From Nematopogon swammerdamellus (taxonomy: Eukaryota; Arthropoda; Insecta; Lepidoptera; Adelidae), in contig OX336340.1 in assembly GCA_946902875.1 (NCBI GenBank), positions 2,215,501-2,279,500 on the forward strand: a stretch of DNA of 64,000 nt, read 5' to 3'. The position numbers were made by a program, and so were the translations under genes. This document shows positions 31,490-42,280 of the stretch, one piece after another. The stretch's first letter is position 1. Each line of letters starts with the position of its first letter. Below the pieces are notes generated by a model that was not told where the DNA came from, ran no database searches, and saw only the letters and a program-made list of their open reading frames with translations.

Positions 31490-31764
31490 TACACGGTGTT
31501 GCAACCCCAACCGTAAAACCCGAAAGGGGGTGATTCTGTACGTGAAATAGAACAACTTTTGTTCTACGACTTTTTTATTGGAAGAAAAAAAAAATTTTTT
31601 TTCTCCATACTTTTTGAGAATAGGTCTTTAAAATTTGTATGGAAAAATATTTTTTTTTTGTTTCAAAAATTTTTTTTTCTTCACAGAAGTTGTTTAGTTT
31701 CACATATAGTATAACCCCCTCATGCCAGTTAAAAATATTACGGGGGCAACTGCAACACCGTGTA
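31490..31764. mobile_element. TA-type MITE, 275 bp
   Basis: TIRs begin TACACGGTGTTGCA, perfect at both ends and flanked by TA, with weaker inverted similarity continuing inward. The inside is A/T-run rich. A TA target points to Tc1/mariner-like mobilisation (inference). Confidence 0.75.
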
Positions 31765-31766
31765 TA

Positions 31767-32298
31767 AATAAGAAAACACTTACAAAACGCCAGACATTTC
31801 TGGAAAAGCTCTCGCGATTCGTGTTCTGTGCGTTCAGCGCGGCCGCACCACCCTCGCCGCCGCCGCCGCAAGAAACTCGACGACGGCGGTGGACAAAAAA
31901 ATCTAACCTCCTAGGACAAAGCGGCGGCACAAAAGCAGGACGAACCTTGCCTGTTTTATTGCCTCCGCTTGCTACCCTTTCTGTGACATCGTATCTTCTC
32001 CAAGCAGGCAGTAAATGAAGCGACATCTCATTGAAATTACCACCTTCGGCTGAAGACGTTAAGGTTGAAATTGAGATTGAAAGTTTGAAGGAAGTTAGGG
32101 CGGTTGCGAATGTAAAGCAGATGCCTCAGGGTGAACTCGCTAATTTCTGTGCGAACATGAGCGAACAAATTCATCCTGGCTACAAGAATAATAGTTGAAA
32201 ACGTCGCATTCATTGGAGGGCGCCCCGGGATGCGGACGGCCGGCACGCCTCATCACTCCGGGCTCTTTTATTGCCTCTGAGACAGTCCTATGGAGACT
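31767..32298. other. No gene assigned; GC-rich stretch
   Basis: 31790-31960 is rich in GCCGCCGCC-type triplets and 32200-32260 is also GC-rich. This could be the edge of a host exon or promoter, but no splice-framed coding segment can be supported. Confidence 0.3.
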
Positions 32299-32425
32299 GT
32301 TATTTTATTTATTACTTCATAGTTTTTTACTTCATGGTTTATTACTTTATAGTTTATTACTTCATAGTTAATTACATCAAGTCTTATTACTGAATTGTTT
32401 ATTTCATAGTTTATTACTCATACTG
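32299..32425. repeat. Degenerate 15-bp tandem repeat
   Basis: Variants of TTTATTACTTCATAG repeat about eight times. The same unit flanks the RTE fragment at 32855-32875 and 33195-33215. Confidence 0.75.
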
Positions 32426-32875
32426 TTTGTTTACTACTGCTTTTCCTACTAACACACTTTGACAATTGGATACACTTTGTATCATTAGATTTTTAATATG
32501 ACTTATTAATTACACTTCTTTGTAATAAACGTAAACTAAGTAATTGTTTTTTATTTTTATTTGATTTGATAATATAATATGAAGTATCAAAATTGACGAT
32601 GGCACTATACACCAGATAATATAGGTAATTTAATTTAAATAGGCGGAGTGGTCAGATTCTTGAGTATTCATGTTTATGCTGTAAATATTAATGTTCTTGT
32701 GATATGGGTTCATTATTGGAAATTACTTTAATATAATACTTATGAGATTGTGACTTGCTAAGTTTGTTTGTCAGTTCTTCTTCGCATTGAATTTAGAACC
32801 CGCGGAATTTTCGACATATCCAGGCGTAGGTTGAAATTATACAATAAACAATATTACTTTATGGTTTATTACTTC
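32426..32875. other. No gene seen
   Basis: AT-rich; no recognised element. Confidence 0.4.
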
Positions 32876-33196
32876 AGTCAGTCAGTCAGCGTGTAAGTGT
32901 CCACTTCTGGACATAAGCCTCTTCAATTTTCCTCCAGTCCTCCCGGCCTTCAGCGATACGGAACCACTGCTTTCCGCCGAAGTACTTGATGTCGTCGTCC
33001 CACCTGGCGGGTGGTCTTCCCACACTCCGTTTTCTTGTCCACTGCCGACATTGTAGGACACGGTTACTCCAACGGTCATCATCTCTTCGGCTAACGTGCC
33101 CAGCCCACTGCCACTTGAGGTTAGCGATATTCCCAGCATGGCTCGCTCCATTGCTCGCTGGGCAACCTTCAACCTTTGGACAACTGAGACCGTCAA
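32876..33196 (-). pseudogene. RTE-type LINE C-terminal fragment
   Basis: The minus strand reads VAQRAMERAMLGISL, shifts frame, then LKWQWAGHVSRRDDDRWSNR, RSVGRPPARWDDDIK and EEAYVQKWTLTR before a stop. This is the conserved C-terminal end of RTE-type endonuclease/RT proteins. The tail is (TGAC)n on its own strand (TCAGTCAGTCAG at 32876). An internal deletion and frameshift make it dead. It sits inside the 15-bp TTTATTACTTCATAG repeat. Confidence 0.88.
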
Positions 33197-33239
33197 AGTT
33201 TATTACTTCATAGTTTATTAATTCCCAGCCCAAAATCTA

Positions 33240-33405
33240 TACGGGATTAGACTTCTATACGGGACCCTATTCCTAAGCAATAAGCATACGCCGTCTGTCC
33301 GTCTGTCCTACCTTTTAAAGGCTGTATGTATCGTTTGAACCGCAATAGGTTGAAAATTTCACAGAATTAATTTTTCTCTTGTCAACATATAATATAAAAA
33401 ACCAA
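33240..33405 (+). mobile_element. Family D 5' fragment
   Basis: ACGGGACCCTATTCC, GCCGTCTGTCCGTCTGTCC and GTTTGAACCGCAATAGG follow D order. The 3' half is missing. Confidence 0.65.
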
Positions 33406-33412
33406 AACGATC

Positions 33413-33612
33413 ATTGTTTTTATTGAATCTGACACGGTTGGCTACATCACCTACAACATCCGCGATGTCAGCCCATAACACCGGATGAACTAGGTGCCAT
33501 ATCAGCGGTTCCCTTCATTTCATGTCGGCTACACTGAACTGGACGGAAAACACGAACTATTTAAATAGCCGTTTCGACCGACGTTTCATTCAGTGCGGTG
33601 GTATCAACATGT
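33413..33612 (-). mobile_element. SINE family B fragment
   Basis: Minus-strand body from the tail (TTTTTATTGAATCTGACACGG) to CGGTGGTATCAAC. The head is missing. Confidence 0.8.
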
Positions 33613-33864
33613 AATAGGAAGGTAAGAAGGGAATTAATGAATACAATTATTTTATAGAAAAACATAAGGAATCCAAAAAGGGATTAGAAGACGAACGGGT
33701 CTTGTGTGAGTCAACGAATCAAAGCAACGAATACATTTGAAGCGTTCAGTCTAGCAAAACGCAATCACTAGGGGACCCTTCGATAAAATAAAATGTATAG
33801 ATATTATATGTCATCATACTGCTAACTAATGGGAAGAATGCCGGAACTGTGTCGGCGCGAGCCC

Positions 33865-34740
33865 TCAAAAGAAAAAGGCAAATTAATATGAATCCGAACG
33901 CTCACGCACTTACGACCCTTCAGATACTAAGATCCGTCTGAGCTGATGAAAATTTTCAAAAGCAGAACGCAAATATGACTCCGAGCACTCGCGCACTTAC
34001 GACCCTTCAGATACTAAGAACCGTTCCGACCGGATGAAACTTCTCAAAAGCAGAACGCAAATATGACTCCGAGCACTCGCGCACTTACGATCCTTCAGAT
34101 ACTAAGAACCGTTCCGACCGAATGAAACTTCTCAAAAGCAGAACGCAAATATGATTCCGACTACGAACACTCGCGCACTTACAACCCTTCAGATACTAAT
34201 AACCGTCGCGAGCAGATAATACTTCTCAAAAGCGGAACGCAAATACTATTCCGAACACTCGCCCACTTACGACCCTTCAGATATAAGAACCGTTCCTAGC
34301 GTATGGAACTTCTCAAAAACAGAACGCAAATATGACTCCGAACACTCGCGCACTTACGACCTTTAGATACCAAGAATCGTCGCGAGCGGATGAAACTTCT
34401 CAAAAGCAGAACGCAAATATTACTCCGAACACTCGCGCACTTACGAACCTTTCTTCATATACTAAGACCCGCCCCTAGCGGATGAAACTTGTCAAAAGGA
34501 GAACGCAAATATGACTCCGAACACTCGCGCACTTACAACCCTTCAGATACTATGAACCGTCGCGAGCGGATGAAAGTTCTCAAAAGCAGAACGCAAATAT
34601 TACTCCGAACACTCACGCACTTACGACCCTTCAGATATTAAGAACCCTCCCTAGCGGATGTACCTTCTCAAAAGCAGAACGCAAATATGACTCCGAGCAC
34701 TCGCGCACTTACGACCATTTAGATACTACGAATGCGATAC
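33865..34740. repeat. 88-bp minisatellite, about 10 units
   Basis: Units contain CTCGCGCACTTACGACCCTT and AAAAGCAGAACGCAAATATG; spacing is mostly 85-90 bp (33965, 34053, 34141, 34235 ...). Identity is moderate, so the array is older than the 298-bp one. A single unit in reverse complement lies at about 40858-40925. Confidence 0.9.
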
Positions 34741-35004
34741 GGAGAGAGATATGTGAAAATCACACATACTAGGTCCACGGGCGGAGGGCCTACGTAACTA
34801 GCGTTAAGTTGTAGTATCAGTGGGGGGATCCGCCAAAGCAAAGCTTTCAGTCTAGCGTGAAGTCAAACGCGAATGGGGACGATCGAGATGCACGATTTTT
34901 GTTTATTTATCAGTTGTAGCGAAAGAATACATGCGCAGGAAGAATTGTTTTTGTTTTAGGATTTCGTCAGATTCGTTCGATCTTTTCCTGTCACGTTACC
35001 TATG

Positions 35005-35558
35005 AAAAAAAAATAGGTAAAAAATACTTTTAAGTTAAACGGTTTTATTAAAAATAAAAAAACTAGAAAAAAAACAGCTGTACAAAAAACTAGAAATTAA
35101 TAAGGACACAAGCCTGGGCCTTCTTAAGATTTTACGTCTGGGTAAGAAATCGTGCAATACTAGCGTGCTGTCTTCTCATGTCGGATGCCAAAGGGCACAT
35201 TGTTTCGCTGCGTCAGCGGAATAAGTAATAAATTGAGACTTTTAACAGACTAATATAAAAACGTGGGGCGCATGTTATTTATTACGCATATTATACGCCC
35301 CACGTTTTTATATTAGTCTGTTAAAAGTCTCAATTTATTACTTATTCCGCTGACGCAGCGAAACAATGTGCCCTTTGGCATCCGACATGAGAAGACAGCA
35401 CGCTAGTATTGCACGATTTCTTACCCAGACGTAAAATCTTAAGAAGGCCCAGGCTTGTGTCCTTATTAATTTCTAGTTTTTTGTACAGCTGTTTTTTTTC
35501 TAGTTTTTTTATTTTTAATAAAACCGTTTAACTTAAAAGTTTTTTACCTATTTTTTTA
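35005..35558. repeat. Long palindrome, about 265-bp arms
   Basis: The left arm (35005-35270) and right arm (35296-35558) are identical in inverse apart from two bases near the outer end. The loop is 25 nt (35271-35295). The arms contain TAGCGTGCTGTCTTCTCATG and GCTGCGTCAGCGGAATAA. Read-through RNA would form a 260-bp perfect duplex. Confidence 0.97.
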
Positions 35559-35599
35559 TTTACTCGTTTTTAGTTTGATTTTTGGCTCGTATCATTCAT

Positions 35600-36003
35600 T
35601 ACCTACGTAAACTCGTCATCCTTTCCAACTCTCTCATTGCATCTTTGTTACTCGGTTTCTTACCTGTCAATTACTCACAATCAAGCTCGTCAATACATAA
35701 CCCTTCTAAAGACTTTACGCGACTCAATGCAACATACGCTTGACCCTCCTCAAATAGTGTGGAGCCCAAATACACGACAGCACGGTAAACAGTAGTGCCC
35801 TGCATTTTATGGACAGTGGAGGCCCATGACAAAATTATCGGTAACATCCGTCTCTCAGCTGTTCCATAATTAAACTTTGCTGGAAACTGTATGGCTTTAG
35901 GATGGATAAGGTGTCCGCCGTCTCTTTCAAAATCAATTTGAACAGATGGTATGTCTGTTTCATACTTTCGCGTTCGACAAGTATGGGGCACTCGTCCAAA
36001 CAA
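35600..36003 (-). pseudogene. PIF1/Helitron-type helicase C-terminus, copy 1
   Basis: Minus-strand residues (numbered from 36003): [11 protein letters not shown] about 19-29, [11 protein letters not shown] 59-69 and [14 protein letters not shown] 89-102, the last motifs of PIF1-type 5'-3' DNA helicases as found in Helitron Rep/helicase proteins. A TAA at 35668-35670 interrupts the last part, after which LTGKKPSNKDAMRELERM continues in frame. Upstream the gene is replaced by the minisatellite, whose last unit supplies the first nine residues. No Walker A region remains, so it is inactive. Confidence 0.88.
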
Positions 36004-36009
36004 ACCAAT

Positions 36010-37130
36010 TTAGCCCAAACTCGAGGGGGTTACTAGTAACGGTTGAAGAGTTCCTCTGTACACCTCCTGACTCCATCATCAGACCCTCGTCGCCAAGTGT
36101 ATTAGTAAAAGTAAGGGACACTCGTCCAAACCAACCCTATGAGCCCAAACTCGAGGGGTTACTAGTAACGGTTGAAGAGTTCCACTGTACACCTCCTGAC
36201 TCCATCATCAGACCCTCGTCACCAAGTGTATTGGTAGAAGTAAGGGACACTCGTCCAAACCAACCATATGAGCTCAAACTCGAGGGGTTACTAGTAACCG
36301 TTGAAGAGTTCCACTGTACACCTCCTGACTCCATCATCAGACCCTCGTTACCAAGTGTATTGGTAGAAGTATGGGACACTCGTCCAAACCAACCAAATGA
36401 GCCCAAACTCGAGGGGGTTACTAGTCACGGTTGAAGAGTTCCACTGTACACCTCCAGACTCCATCATCAGACTCTCGTCACCAAGTGTATTGGTAGAAGT
36501 ATGGGACACTCGTTCAAACCAACCAAATGAGCCCAAACTCGAGGGGGTTACTAGTAACGGTTGAAGAGTTCCACTGTACACCTCCTGACTCCATCATCAG
36601 ACCCTCGTCACCAAGTGTAATGGTAGAAGTGTGGGACACCCTTCCAAACCAACCATATGAGCCCAAACTCGAGGGGGTTACTAGTAACGGTTGAAGAGTT
36701 CCACTGTACACCTCCTGACTCCATCATCAGACCCTCGTTACCAAGTGTATTGGTAGAAGTATGGGACACTCGTCCAAACCAACCAAATGAGCCCAAACTC
36801 GAGGGGGTTACTAGTAACGGTTGAAGAGTTCCACTGTACACCTCCTGACTCCATCATCAGACCCTCGTCACCAAGTGTAATGGTAGAAGTATGGGACACC
36901 CTTCCAAACCAACCATATGAGCCCAAACTCGAGGGGGTTACTAGTAACGGTTGAAGAGTTCCACTGTCCACCTCCTGACACCATCATCAGACCCTCGTCA
37001 CCAAGTGTATTGGTAGAAGTATGGAACACTCGTCCAAACCAACCATATGAGCCCAAACTCGAGGGGGTTACTAGTAACGGTTGAAGAGTTCCACTGTCCT
37101 CCTCCTGACTCCATCATCAGACCCTCATTA
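36010..37130. repeat. 129-130 bp minisatellite, about 8.6 units
   Basis: Each unit carries the palindrome GTTACTAGTAAC and then GGTTGAAGAGTTCCACTG, CATCATCAGACCCTCGT and GGACACTCGTCCAAACCAAC. Starts of the palindrome are at 36029, 36158, 36287, 36417 and so on. Units of 129 bp keep 43-codon frames open on both strands. The array is fused to the truncated helicase frame. Confidence 0.95.
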
Positions 37131-37304
37131 CCAAGTTGAAATTATCATAATATTGTATTGTCACGAGAACTCAATGTATGTGCAAAGTTTCATAAAAATC
37201 GGTTCAGTAGAAGTAGTTGAAAAAGTTGTCGCAAGATTTGAAACAAAGATAGTAACAAACAAACAAACAAATATACGGAGTCAAGCTAAATAAAACCGTT
37301 TAAT
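37131..37304. other. Unique flank of the palindrome element
   Basis: It includes GTTTCATAAAAATCGG and CAAACAAACAAACAAATATACGG, the composition seen near ends of many insect transposons, ending at AATAAAACCGTTTA. It may be the other terminus of the element. Confidence 0.45.
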
Positions 37305-37479
37305 AATAATAATAATAAAAATATTATGACGATGCATAAACAGTCATTGTAACGTTTTCTGATGACATTTGACCATTATTGGAATTGTATTGTGTAATCC
37401 GACTGGCAATTGGCAGTGGAAAAAAGTGGGTTTTTTTAAGAGAGCCGGCACAGGTGGCAGTGCCTAAAAGTTCAATGGA
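37305..37479. other. No gene seen
   Basis: An AAT trinucleotide run (37302-37320) then unassigned sequence. Confidence 0.4.
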
Positions 37480-37835
37480 AAATTAGACACAGCCAATAAC
37501 ACCACTCCTCGCAAACCACGCTCAGAGAGGCGCCACGCCGGCTATAAGGCGGACAACAGAGGGTTTAATGTCTTTGGCGGACAATAAGTTTATCGTCTAA
37601 TAATTTATTGGCACGCCTTTTGAACATAAAACCTGGAGGTTTTATGTTTACTGCGATGGTTTACAAAAAAATAATTGTCCATACAGGAACATTTGTAGAC
37701 ATTTTTTTTATTGAAAGCGCTACATATTATGGTGCCGAGCCACCAATAAGGTGTCCAACGACGCCCTTGGACATTCGGTCGTCTATGCGGGGTTGCGAAT
37801 GCCATGCAGGCCTGACAAGTGCCCATTCACGCATA
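37480..37835. mobile_element. Two LINE 3' fragments and a small hairpin
   Basis: 37480-37570 resembles the 3' UTR of the 27623 LINE (CTCGCAAACCACGCTCAGAG). 37690-37835 (minus) matches the 3' end of the 25561 LINE (GCCGAGCCACCAATAAGGTG). Between them AACATAAAACCT/AGGTTTTATGTT at 37625-37650 forms a hairpin. Confidence 0.6.
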
Positions 37836-38485
37836 AAGACATCTATTAAATTGTATTGTTTCTTTATATTATTTATATTATTTAGCAATATTTATTGTTA
37901 ATTTGGTATCATTATTGTTATAACGTTATAAGGTTGTGTATTTCTCAGCACAATGGGTCTAACTGAAAATAGGTGCAATAGACCATACCGTTGTCTAATT
38001 GTACATGATGAGTTGAGTCCAATCCAATTTGTCGCTAAAAATTAAATATTCTTGTGTAGAGTTTGATTCGATTGTCTCGATTTAATGTTTATGAACTGGC
38101 GACGATGAATGCTCATGTCATTTAGTTTTCTTTTCATTAAGATATGTACGTAGTTTAAATAAAGTTTATTATCATAAAATACAAATTAATTTTACACTAG
38201 ATTAACTTACTAAAACCTATATTGTCATTAATTAATAATTAAATAACATCATATTTTTTTTATATTTGTATTAATTTTGTGTATTTTTATTACTTTTTAT
38301 AGAATAATACATGTAAAATTAATATAAATTGTTATAAAAATATGAAATAAAGAAAAAAATAAATAAAAAATAATAATAATTTTCATTTATTAATTTTGTA
38401 GTTTAAATTATATTAATTTTCAAACAATCATCAAACTTCCAGCAGCAGTCGGACTTAATTGTTTGGAATGTAATAATTTTTACCC
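37836..38485. other. AT-rich, no gene seen
   Basis: Long AT-rich stretch. 38265-38355 (TTAATTTTGTGTATTTTTATTAC ... GAAATAAAG) is similar to 55145-55240, so a low-copy repeat is shared between the two loci. Confidence 0.5.
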
Positions 38486-38543
38486 AAAGTGTTTGTATTA
38501 CGTCGCAGAGTTTGTCTACGCTGCGGACGTATACAAACTCTTT
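38486..38543. repeat. Imperfect hairpin related to 25496
   Basis: AAAGTGTTTGTATTACGTCG and its inverted counterpart GACGTATACAAACTCTTT surround a short loop. The stem core is the same as in the perfect hairpin at 25496-25544. Confidence 0.7.
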
Positions 38544-38997
38544 GTTTTTACCTTCTGGTTTACACAATGTAGTTTTGAATATCGACTTTCTTCTTAGTTC
38601 GCTACGTTCGAAAGTAACCAAGTTAAGGTGTATGGTGTGCCGCTCCCAAGTTGCCGCCACGTCGTCGTCGCGCGTCGTCGTCGTCTTCGGTCAGTGGAGG
38701 CGTGGAGTAGGAGGTGGCGGGTGTTAAGTCGCACGTGACGAGGCATTCTTGTGTGCATTTTCGGCGCATTTCTCTTAAGTGTGTGCAGACCTAGCGCTCG
38801 GTACTAAGCGGCAGGGTTATTCAGGGTTTAAAAAAATTTCTAATGCTTTTTAAACATTACAACATCAGTGTGAGTGCTGGGATTCACGAATAAGATGCAT
38901 CGTCGATATCTAACTCACTGCGCGCGAGTCACTATATTACTATTACGAAATCGCAATTGACTTCAGCCTTTCCTTCCTTTTTACATTAAATTTTTTT
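38544..38997. other. Unassigned, GC-rich part
   Basis: 38640-38730 is rich in CGTCGTCGTC and contains TCAGT initiator-like motifs (about 38692, 38868). This could be a promoter/5' exon region of a host gene, but nothing confirms it. Confidence 0.3.
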
Positions 38998-39182
38998 TAT
39001 CTGGTATGAGTGGCTGAGTCGAAGGGGCCAAAGCACATGCGCCGACCACCCAATATCACCTCCGAGAAGGTAGATGCCATACCGGAGACTTCCCTGGATT
39101 GCTGGCTATACTGGACTAGAGGAGAACACAATCGAGGCTGTTATGCGGCCATCTTACATCCAGCACGGTGGTACCAACCCTT
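38998..39182 (-). mobile_element. SINE family A, body and 3' end
   Basis: GGTATGAGTGGCTGAGTCGAAG at the left is the A 3' end on the minus strand. The body runs to CGGTGGTACCAACCC, where the copy is cut before the head. Confidence 0.85.
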
Positions 39183-39326
39183 GGTCTTCCGATATGTATG
39201 TTTACACATCAATTAACGCGAAGTTTCCCCATTAAACCTAATATCTAAAATACACGTATAGCGCTAAACTAATTTTATACCAAATGAGGTCATCTACATA
39301 AAACTATCTACAGTACCTGACGGCAA

Positions 39327-39717
39327 TTTTTTTTTATGGAAACTGACACGGTTGCCTATATCACCTACAACATCCGTGATGTCAACCCATAACACCGGGT
39401 GAGCTAGGTGCCATGTCAGTGCTTGCCTTCGGTCGTGCCAGCTACACTGAACTGGACGGAAAACACAAACTATTTACATAAGCGTTTCGACCGAGGCGAC
39501 GCCTCATTCAGTGCGGTGGTACCAACCCGGGCGGGTTGAACCCTACCACCTGGTAAGGCAAGAAGGGAAGGGACCTACAGTTTTACTTGGAATCCGAACC
39601 ACGGTCAGCCTCCAACGGTCAAGCGGTCACCCATCCAATACTGACCGCGCCCAGCGTTGCTTAACATTGAATAGCGACAGTCGACTGTCTGCACCACTGA
39701 GCTATCGAGGCTGACCG
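39327..39717 (-). mobile_element. SINE family B, full length with 5S-like head
   Basis: Minus-strand copy: T-run (tail) at 39327-39335, body, B-box-like region, then GGTCACCCATCCAATACTGACC (reverse complement of the 5S-like box) and the closing CGAGGCTGAC at 39708-39717. GTCAGCCTCC near 39604 is its partner in the closing helix. Confidence 0.9.
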
Positions 39718-39992
39718 ATAATGAATATCGAGCTTTAGAAGGAGACAATCCGGTTGTAGAGCATCGTCCTTCTCACACGGAAACGCCATTGCATGGTACA
39801 AACAAACACATCTTATATTGCATCAGTCAGTCTGTACGCGCCGTTATACTGCTTGCTTTGTTAACAGTCGCACGCCGTATCTCAGCTCAGTATCTAAATC
39901 AGTGGTGTCCAACTACTTCCATATTTCTGTCAACCCCAGCGGGCACCTTCAAGTAGGGACAGTATCTATGTATGACGTTTACCTATAAAATG
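39718..39992. other. No gene seen
   Basis: Unassigned sequence. Confidence 0.4.
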
Positions 39993-40604
39993 TTAAGGGG
40001 GGGTACTAGGCAAAACCACTTCGTATTTCCCTAACCATACCCATATTTCAAGTGATTTAACTATAATATATATGCCTATAGTTAGGTAAAGATTCAAGGT
40101 ATAATGTGAATACATTATTTTTCATTTAATTTTATAAATTCCTTTTAAAATATGTCGTTGAAAAGTGGCAAAATCGTTAAAAAATTCCTTTGCTATTTCC
40201 CTCGCCATTTTTTACAAATGCATCTAATACGAAAAATGCTTCATTGAGCTTAGAGTCAATAAGACTAAGAATCATCTAAATAAACTCAAACGCTTACAGA
40301 ATAAATGGTTTTTCACTGAACTATCTTTGAACATTTTAAATTTTGGGCCGTTGCCGTGCGCGAGCGTTTTTTGTACGTGTGGACGTATTTGTGACGAAAT
40401 AGCAAATGCATTTTCGAACGTTTTTACCACTTTTCACCCACTTATTTTTCAGAGAATTTACAAGATTAAATTACAATAATCTATCACACATTATACCTTG
40501 AACCTTTACCTAACTATAAGCATATAAATTACAGTTATATCTATTGAAATATGGCTATAGTTAGGATAATATGATGTGATGTTTTGCCTAGTACCCCCCC
40601 TTAA
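39993..40604. mobile_element. TTAA-type MITE, about 604 bp
   Basis: TTAA at 39993-39996 and 40601-40604 flanks perfect 20-bp TIRs GGGGGGGTACTAGGCAAAAC. A second, inner inverted pair is present (TATAGTTAGGTAAAG near 40078 and its inverse near 40505). No transposase. The TTAA target suggests piggyBac-type mobilisation (inference). Confidence 0.85.
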
Positions 40605-41050
40605 TGGGATACCTGGCTATTTTGATTTTCAGACAAATTTACAAAATCTGCTTTATAATCCGTATATGACAGCATGGCAGTATTAGGCAATTTTAAACTT
40701 TTTTTGGAGTCAAGTATTTATAAATTTATTTTTTATAATAATTTTTCGTGGTATTATTTCAATGTTTATGTTTATTAGAACGCCTGTGTGCGGGCGCCTA
40801 AAAGTAAGGCCGCGTGCTACCGGAGGCCCGCGTTCTATCAGCTGGGCACCGCTGATCTAAATGGTCGTAAGTGCGCGGGCGTCCGAAGTCGTATTTGCGT
40901 TGTGCTTTTGAGAAGTTTTTAACAGCTCGGGTCGGTTCTCAGCGTCTTTGCGTTTTGCACTAAAGTATTTTGTGGGTTGCTTTTGAATTGCGCTCGGGGC
41001 GGCGTAGTTTCGAAATTCGTCCCATTAGTTAGCAATATAAAAAAACTGTT
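40605..41050. other. Unassigned; one inverted 88-bp unit
   Basis: 40858-40925 is the reverse complement of one 88-bp minisatellite unit (GGTCGTAAGTGCGCGGG, CGTATTTGCGTTGTGCTTTTG). The rest is unassigned. Confidence 0.5.
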
Positions 41051-41146
41051 ATTTTGATCTTGAGCAGAAGGCGGTACAAAAGCACAAAAGGGTCCATCTA
41101 TAAATTTTCAGGTGTGCTTTTGTAACGCTTTCTACTCAAGATCAAA
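41051..41146. repeat. Long imperfect hairpin
   Basis: Arms of about 35 nt (ATTTTGATCTTGAGCAGAAG... and its inverse ending TACTCAAGATCAAAT) enclose a 27-nt loop. The size and mismatches are like a pre-miRNA or a short MITE. Confidence 0.7.
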
Positions 41147-41337
41147 TTATTAGGTATCTTATACTTTAGGGTTTGAAGTCGGTTTAATGTTTTTAAAACA
41201 GTTTTTTTATTTCACTCTTTTTAGTAATATCACATAATAATCGGTTGACGGGAAGTGAGTGATTGAAAAATTCCTTAGTGTGAAAGTGTTCATCCCTTAA
41301 TTTTCCACCCTTAGGGGTGGTATCCTTTTCCTTCCTT

Positions 41338-41549
41338 CCTTACCTATAATAAAATCCAACGTCTGCTTTCTGTCTGTCTGTCTGTCCGCTTATAACTCGA
41401 GAACCACTGAACCGATTTTAATAAAACAAAATTCTACGGATAGCTTGATTCTTCCCATCAACTATAGGCTACTTACTATCACGCTAAATGGCTCATGAGG
41501 TTAGCAGTGAAGTGAAATATGAGAGCGGGCGGAGCGCGGGCACAGCTAG
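41338..41549 (+). mobile_element. Short Helitron-like element
   Basis: It starts with TATAATAAAATCCAACGTC and a GTCTGTCTGTCTGTCC tract, then CGAGAACCACTGAACCGATT. It ends GCGGAGCGCGGGCACAG + CTAG at 41546-41549, followed by T. The end matches the Helitron 3' consensus of this window. Confidence 0.6.
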
Positions 41550-41799
41550 TTCTTTCATAAAATTCACAATAAAAACCACCCCTGAGATGTATTTTACTCA
41601 TGAAAGAAGAATCATTAAAATCGGTCGAGAACTGGCGGAGAAGTCGAGTAACATACACACACAAAAAAAAACATACAGACGAATTGAGAACCTCCTCCTT
41701 TTTGGAAGTCGGTTGAAAATCTACCGATTTAAATTTAATCGAATGTAAAAATATTACATCATAATTAAATCTCATCATAATAGTATTCATCAACTTTAG

Positions 41800-41834
41800 T
41801 GTGTGTGTGTGTGTGTGAGGGTGTGTGTGTGTGA
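41800..41834. repeat. GT microsatellite
   Basis: (GT)n with a GAGG interruption. Confidence 0.9.
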
Positions 41835-42186
41835 TTGCTTGTCACAAATAAGACAAACAGATTAAATCAAACGAGCCAGGTCTGCGAGTTTGCAGGTTGC
41901 ATACAGCTGGAAGAATTTAAGCTTGGCGCGAGAGCGCAGCGCGGCGGCACGAGGTGGATGTGAAGAGTTCGTCGCTTGCACTTCAACAGATTTCGGGCGC
42001 CGCGAGTTTCGTCAACGTTGTTTCCCCGGTTTGGAGCACATAAAATTTTTCCAATTAAGGATTAAACGTTAGTCTAATTAAATTCTTGAATAGAGTACTA
42101 CTAGATATAATTAGTGATTAACATCTATTGTCATTGTTAGATATGGACCCTTCAAGAGGTGCGTGACCGGATCTGAGAGCACTCAT
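41835..42186. other. No gene assigned
   Basis: A GC-rich patch at 41925-42025 (GGCGCGAGAGCGCAGCGCGG) lies in otherwise average sequence. No element was recognised. Confidence 0.35.
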
Positions 42187-42280
42187 TCGCAACCCCCGCA
42201 TACGACGGAATGTCCATGGGCGTCGTTAGACACCTTATGGGTGGCTAGGCGCAACAATTCACACCTTCAATAAAAAAATA
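42187..42280 (+). mobile_element. LINE 3' end fragment
   Basis: ACCCCCGCATACGACGGAATG to ACACCTTATGGGTGGCT matches the 3' end of the 25561 LINE on its coding strand, followed by an A-rich tail. Confidence 0.75.

Larger units (their letters stand above)
35005..37304 (-). mobile_element. Palindrome-helicase-minisatellite element, copy 1
   Basis: Order on the minus strand: a right-flank tail (37131-37304), the 129-130 bp minisatellite, the helicase C-terminus, a terminal palindrome. AATAAAACCGTTTA near 37290-37304 is found inverted in the palindrome arm near 35036-35049, so the ends share a short inverted motif. The second copy starts at 61605 with the same order. A Helitron relationship is suggested by the helicase. 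The exact class is unknown. Confidence 0.6.

Noticed and set aside
35005..35558. Palindrome as a missed-adapter or assembly artefact
   Set aside because: An artefact would extend into flanking unique DNA and would have a random turning point. Both copies turn at the same 25-nt loop, have limited arms, and have unrelated flanks.
36010..37130. CRISPR-like array
   Set aside because: Units are 129-130 bp and similar over their whole length, with no short repeat plus unique spacer pattern. The DNA is eukaryotic.
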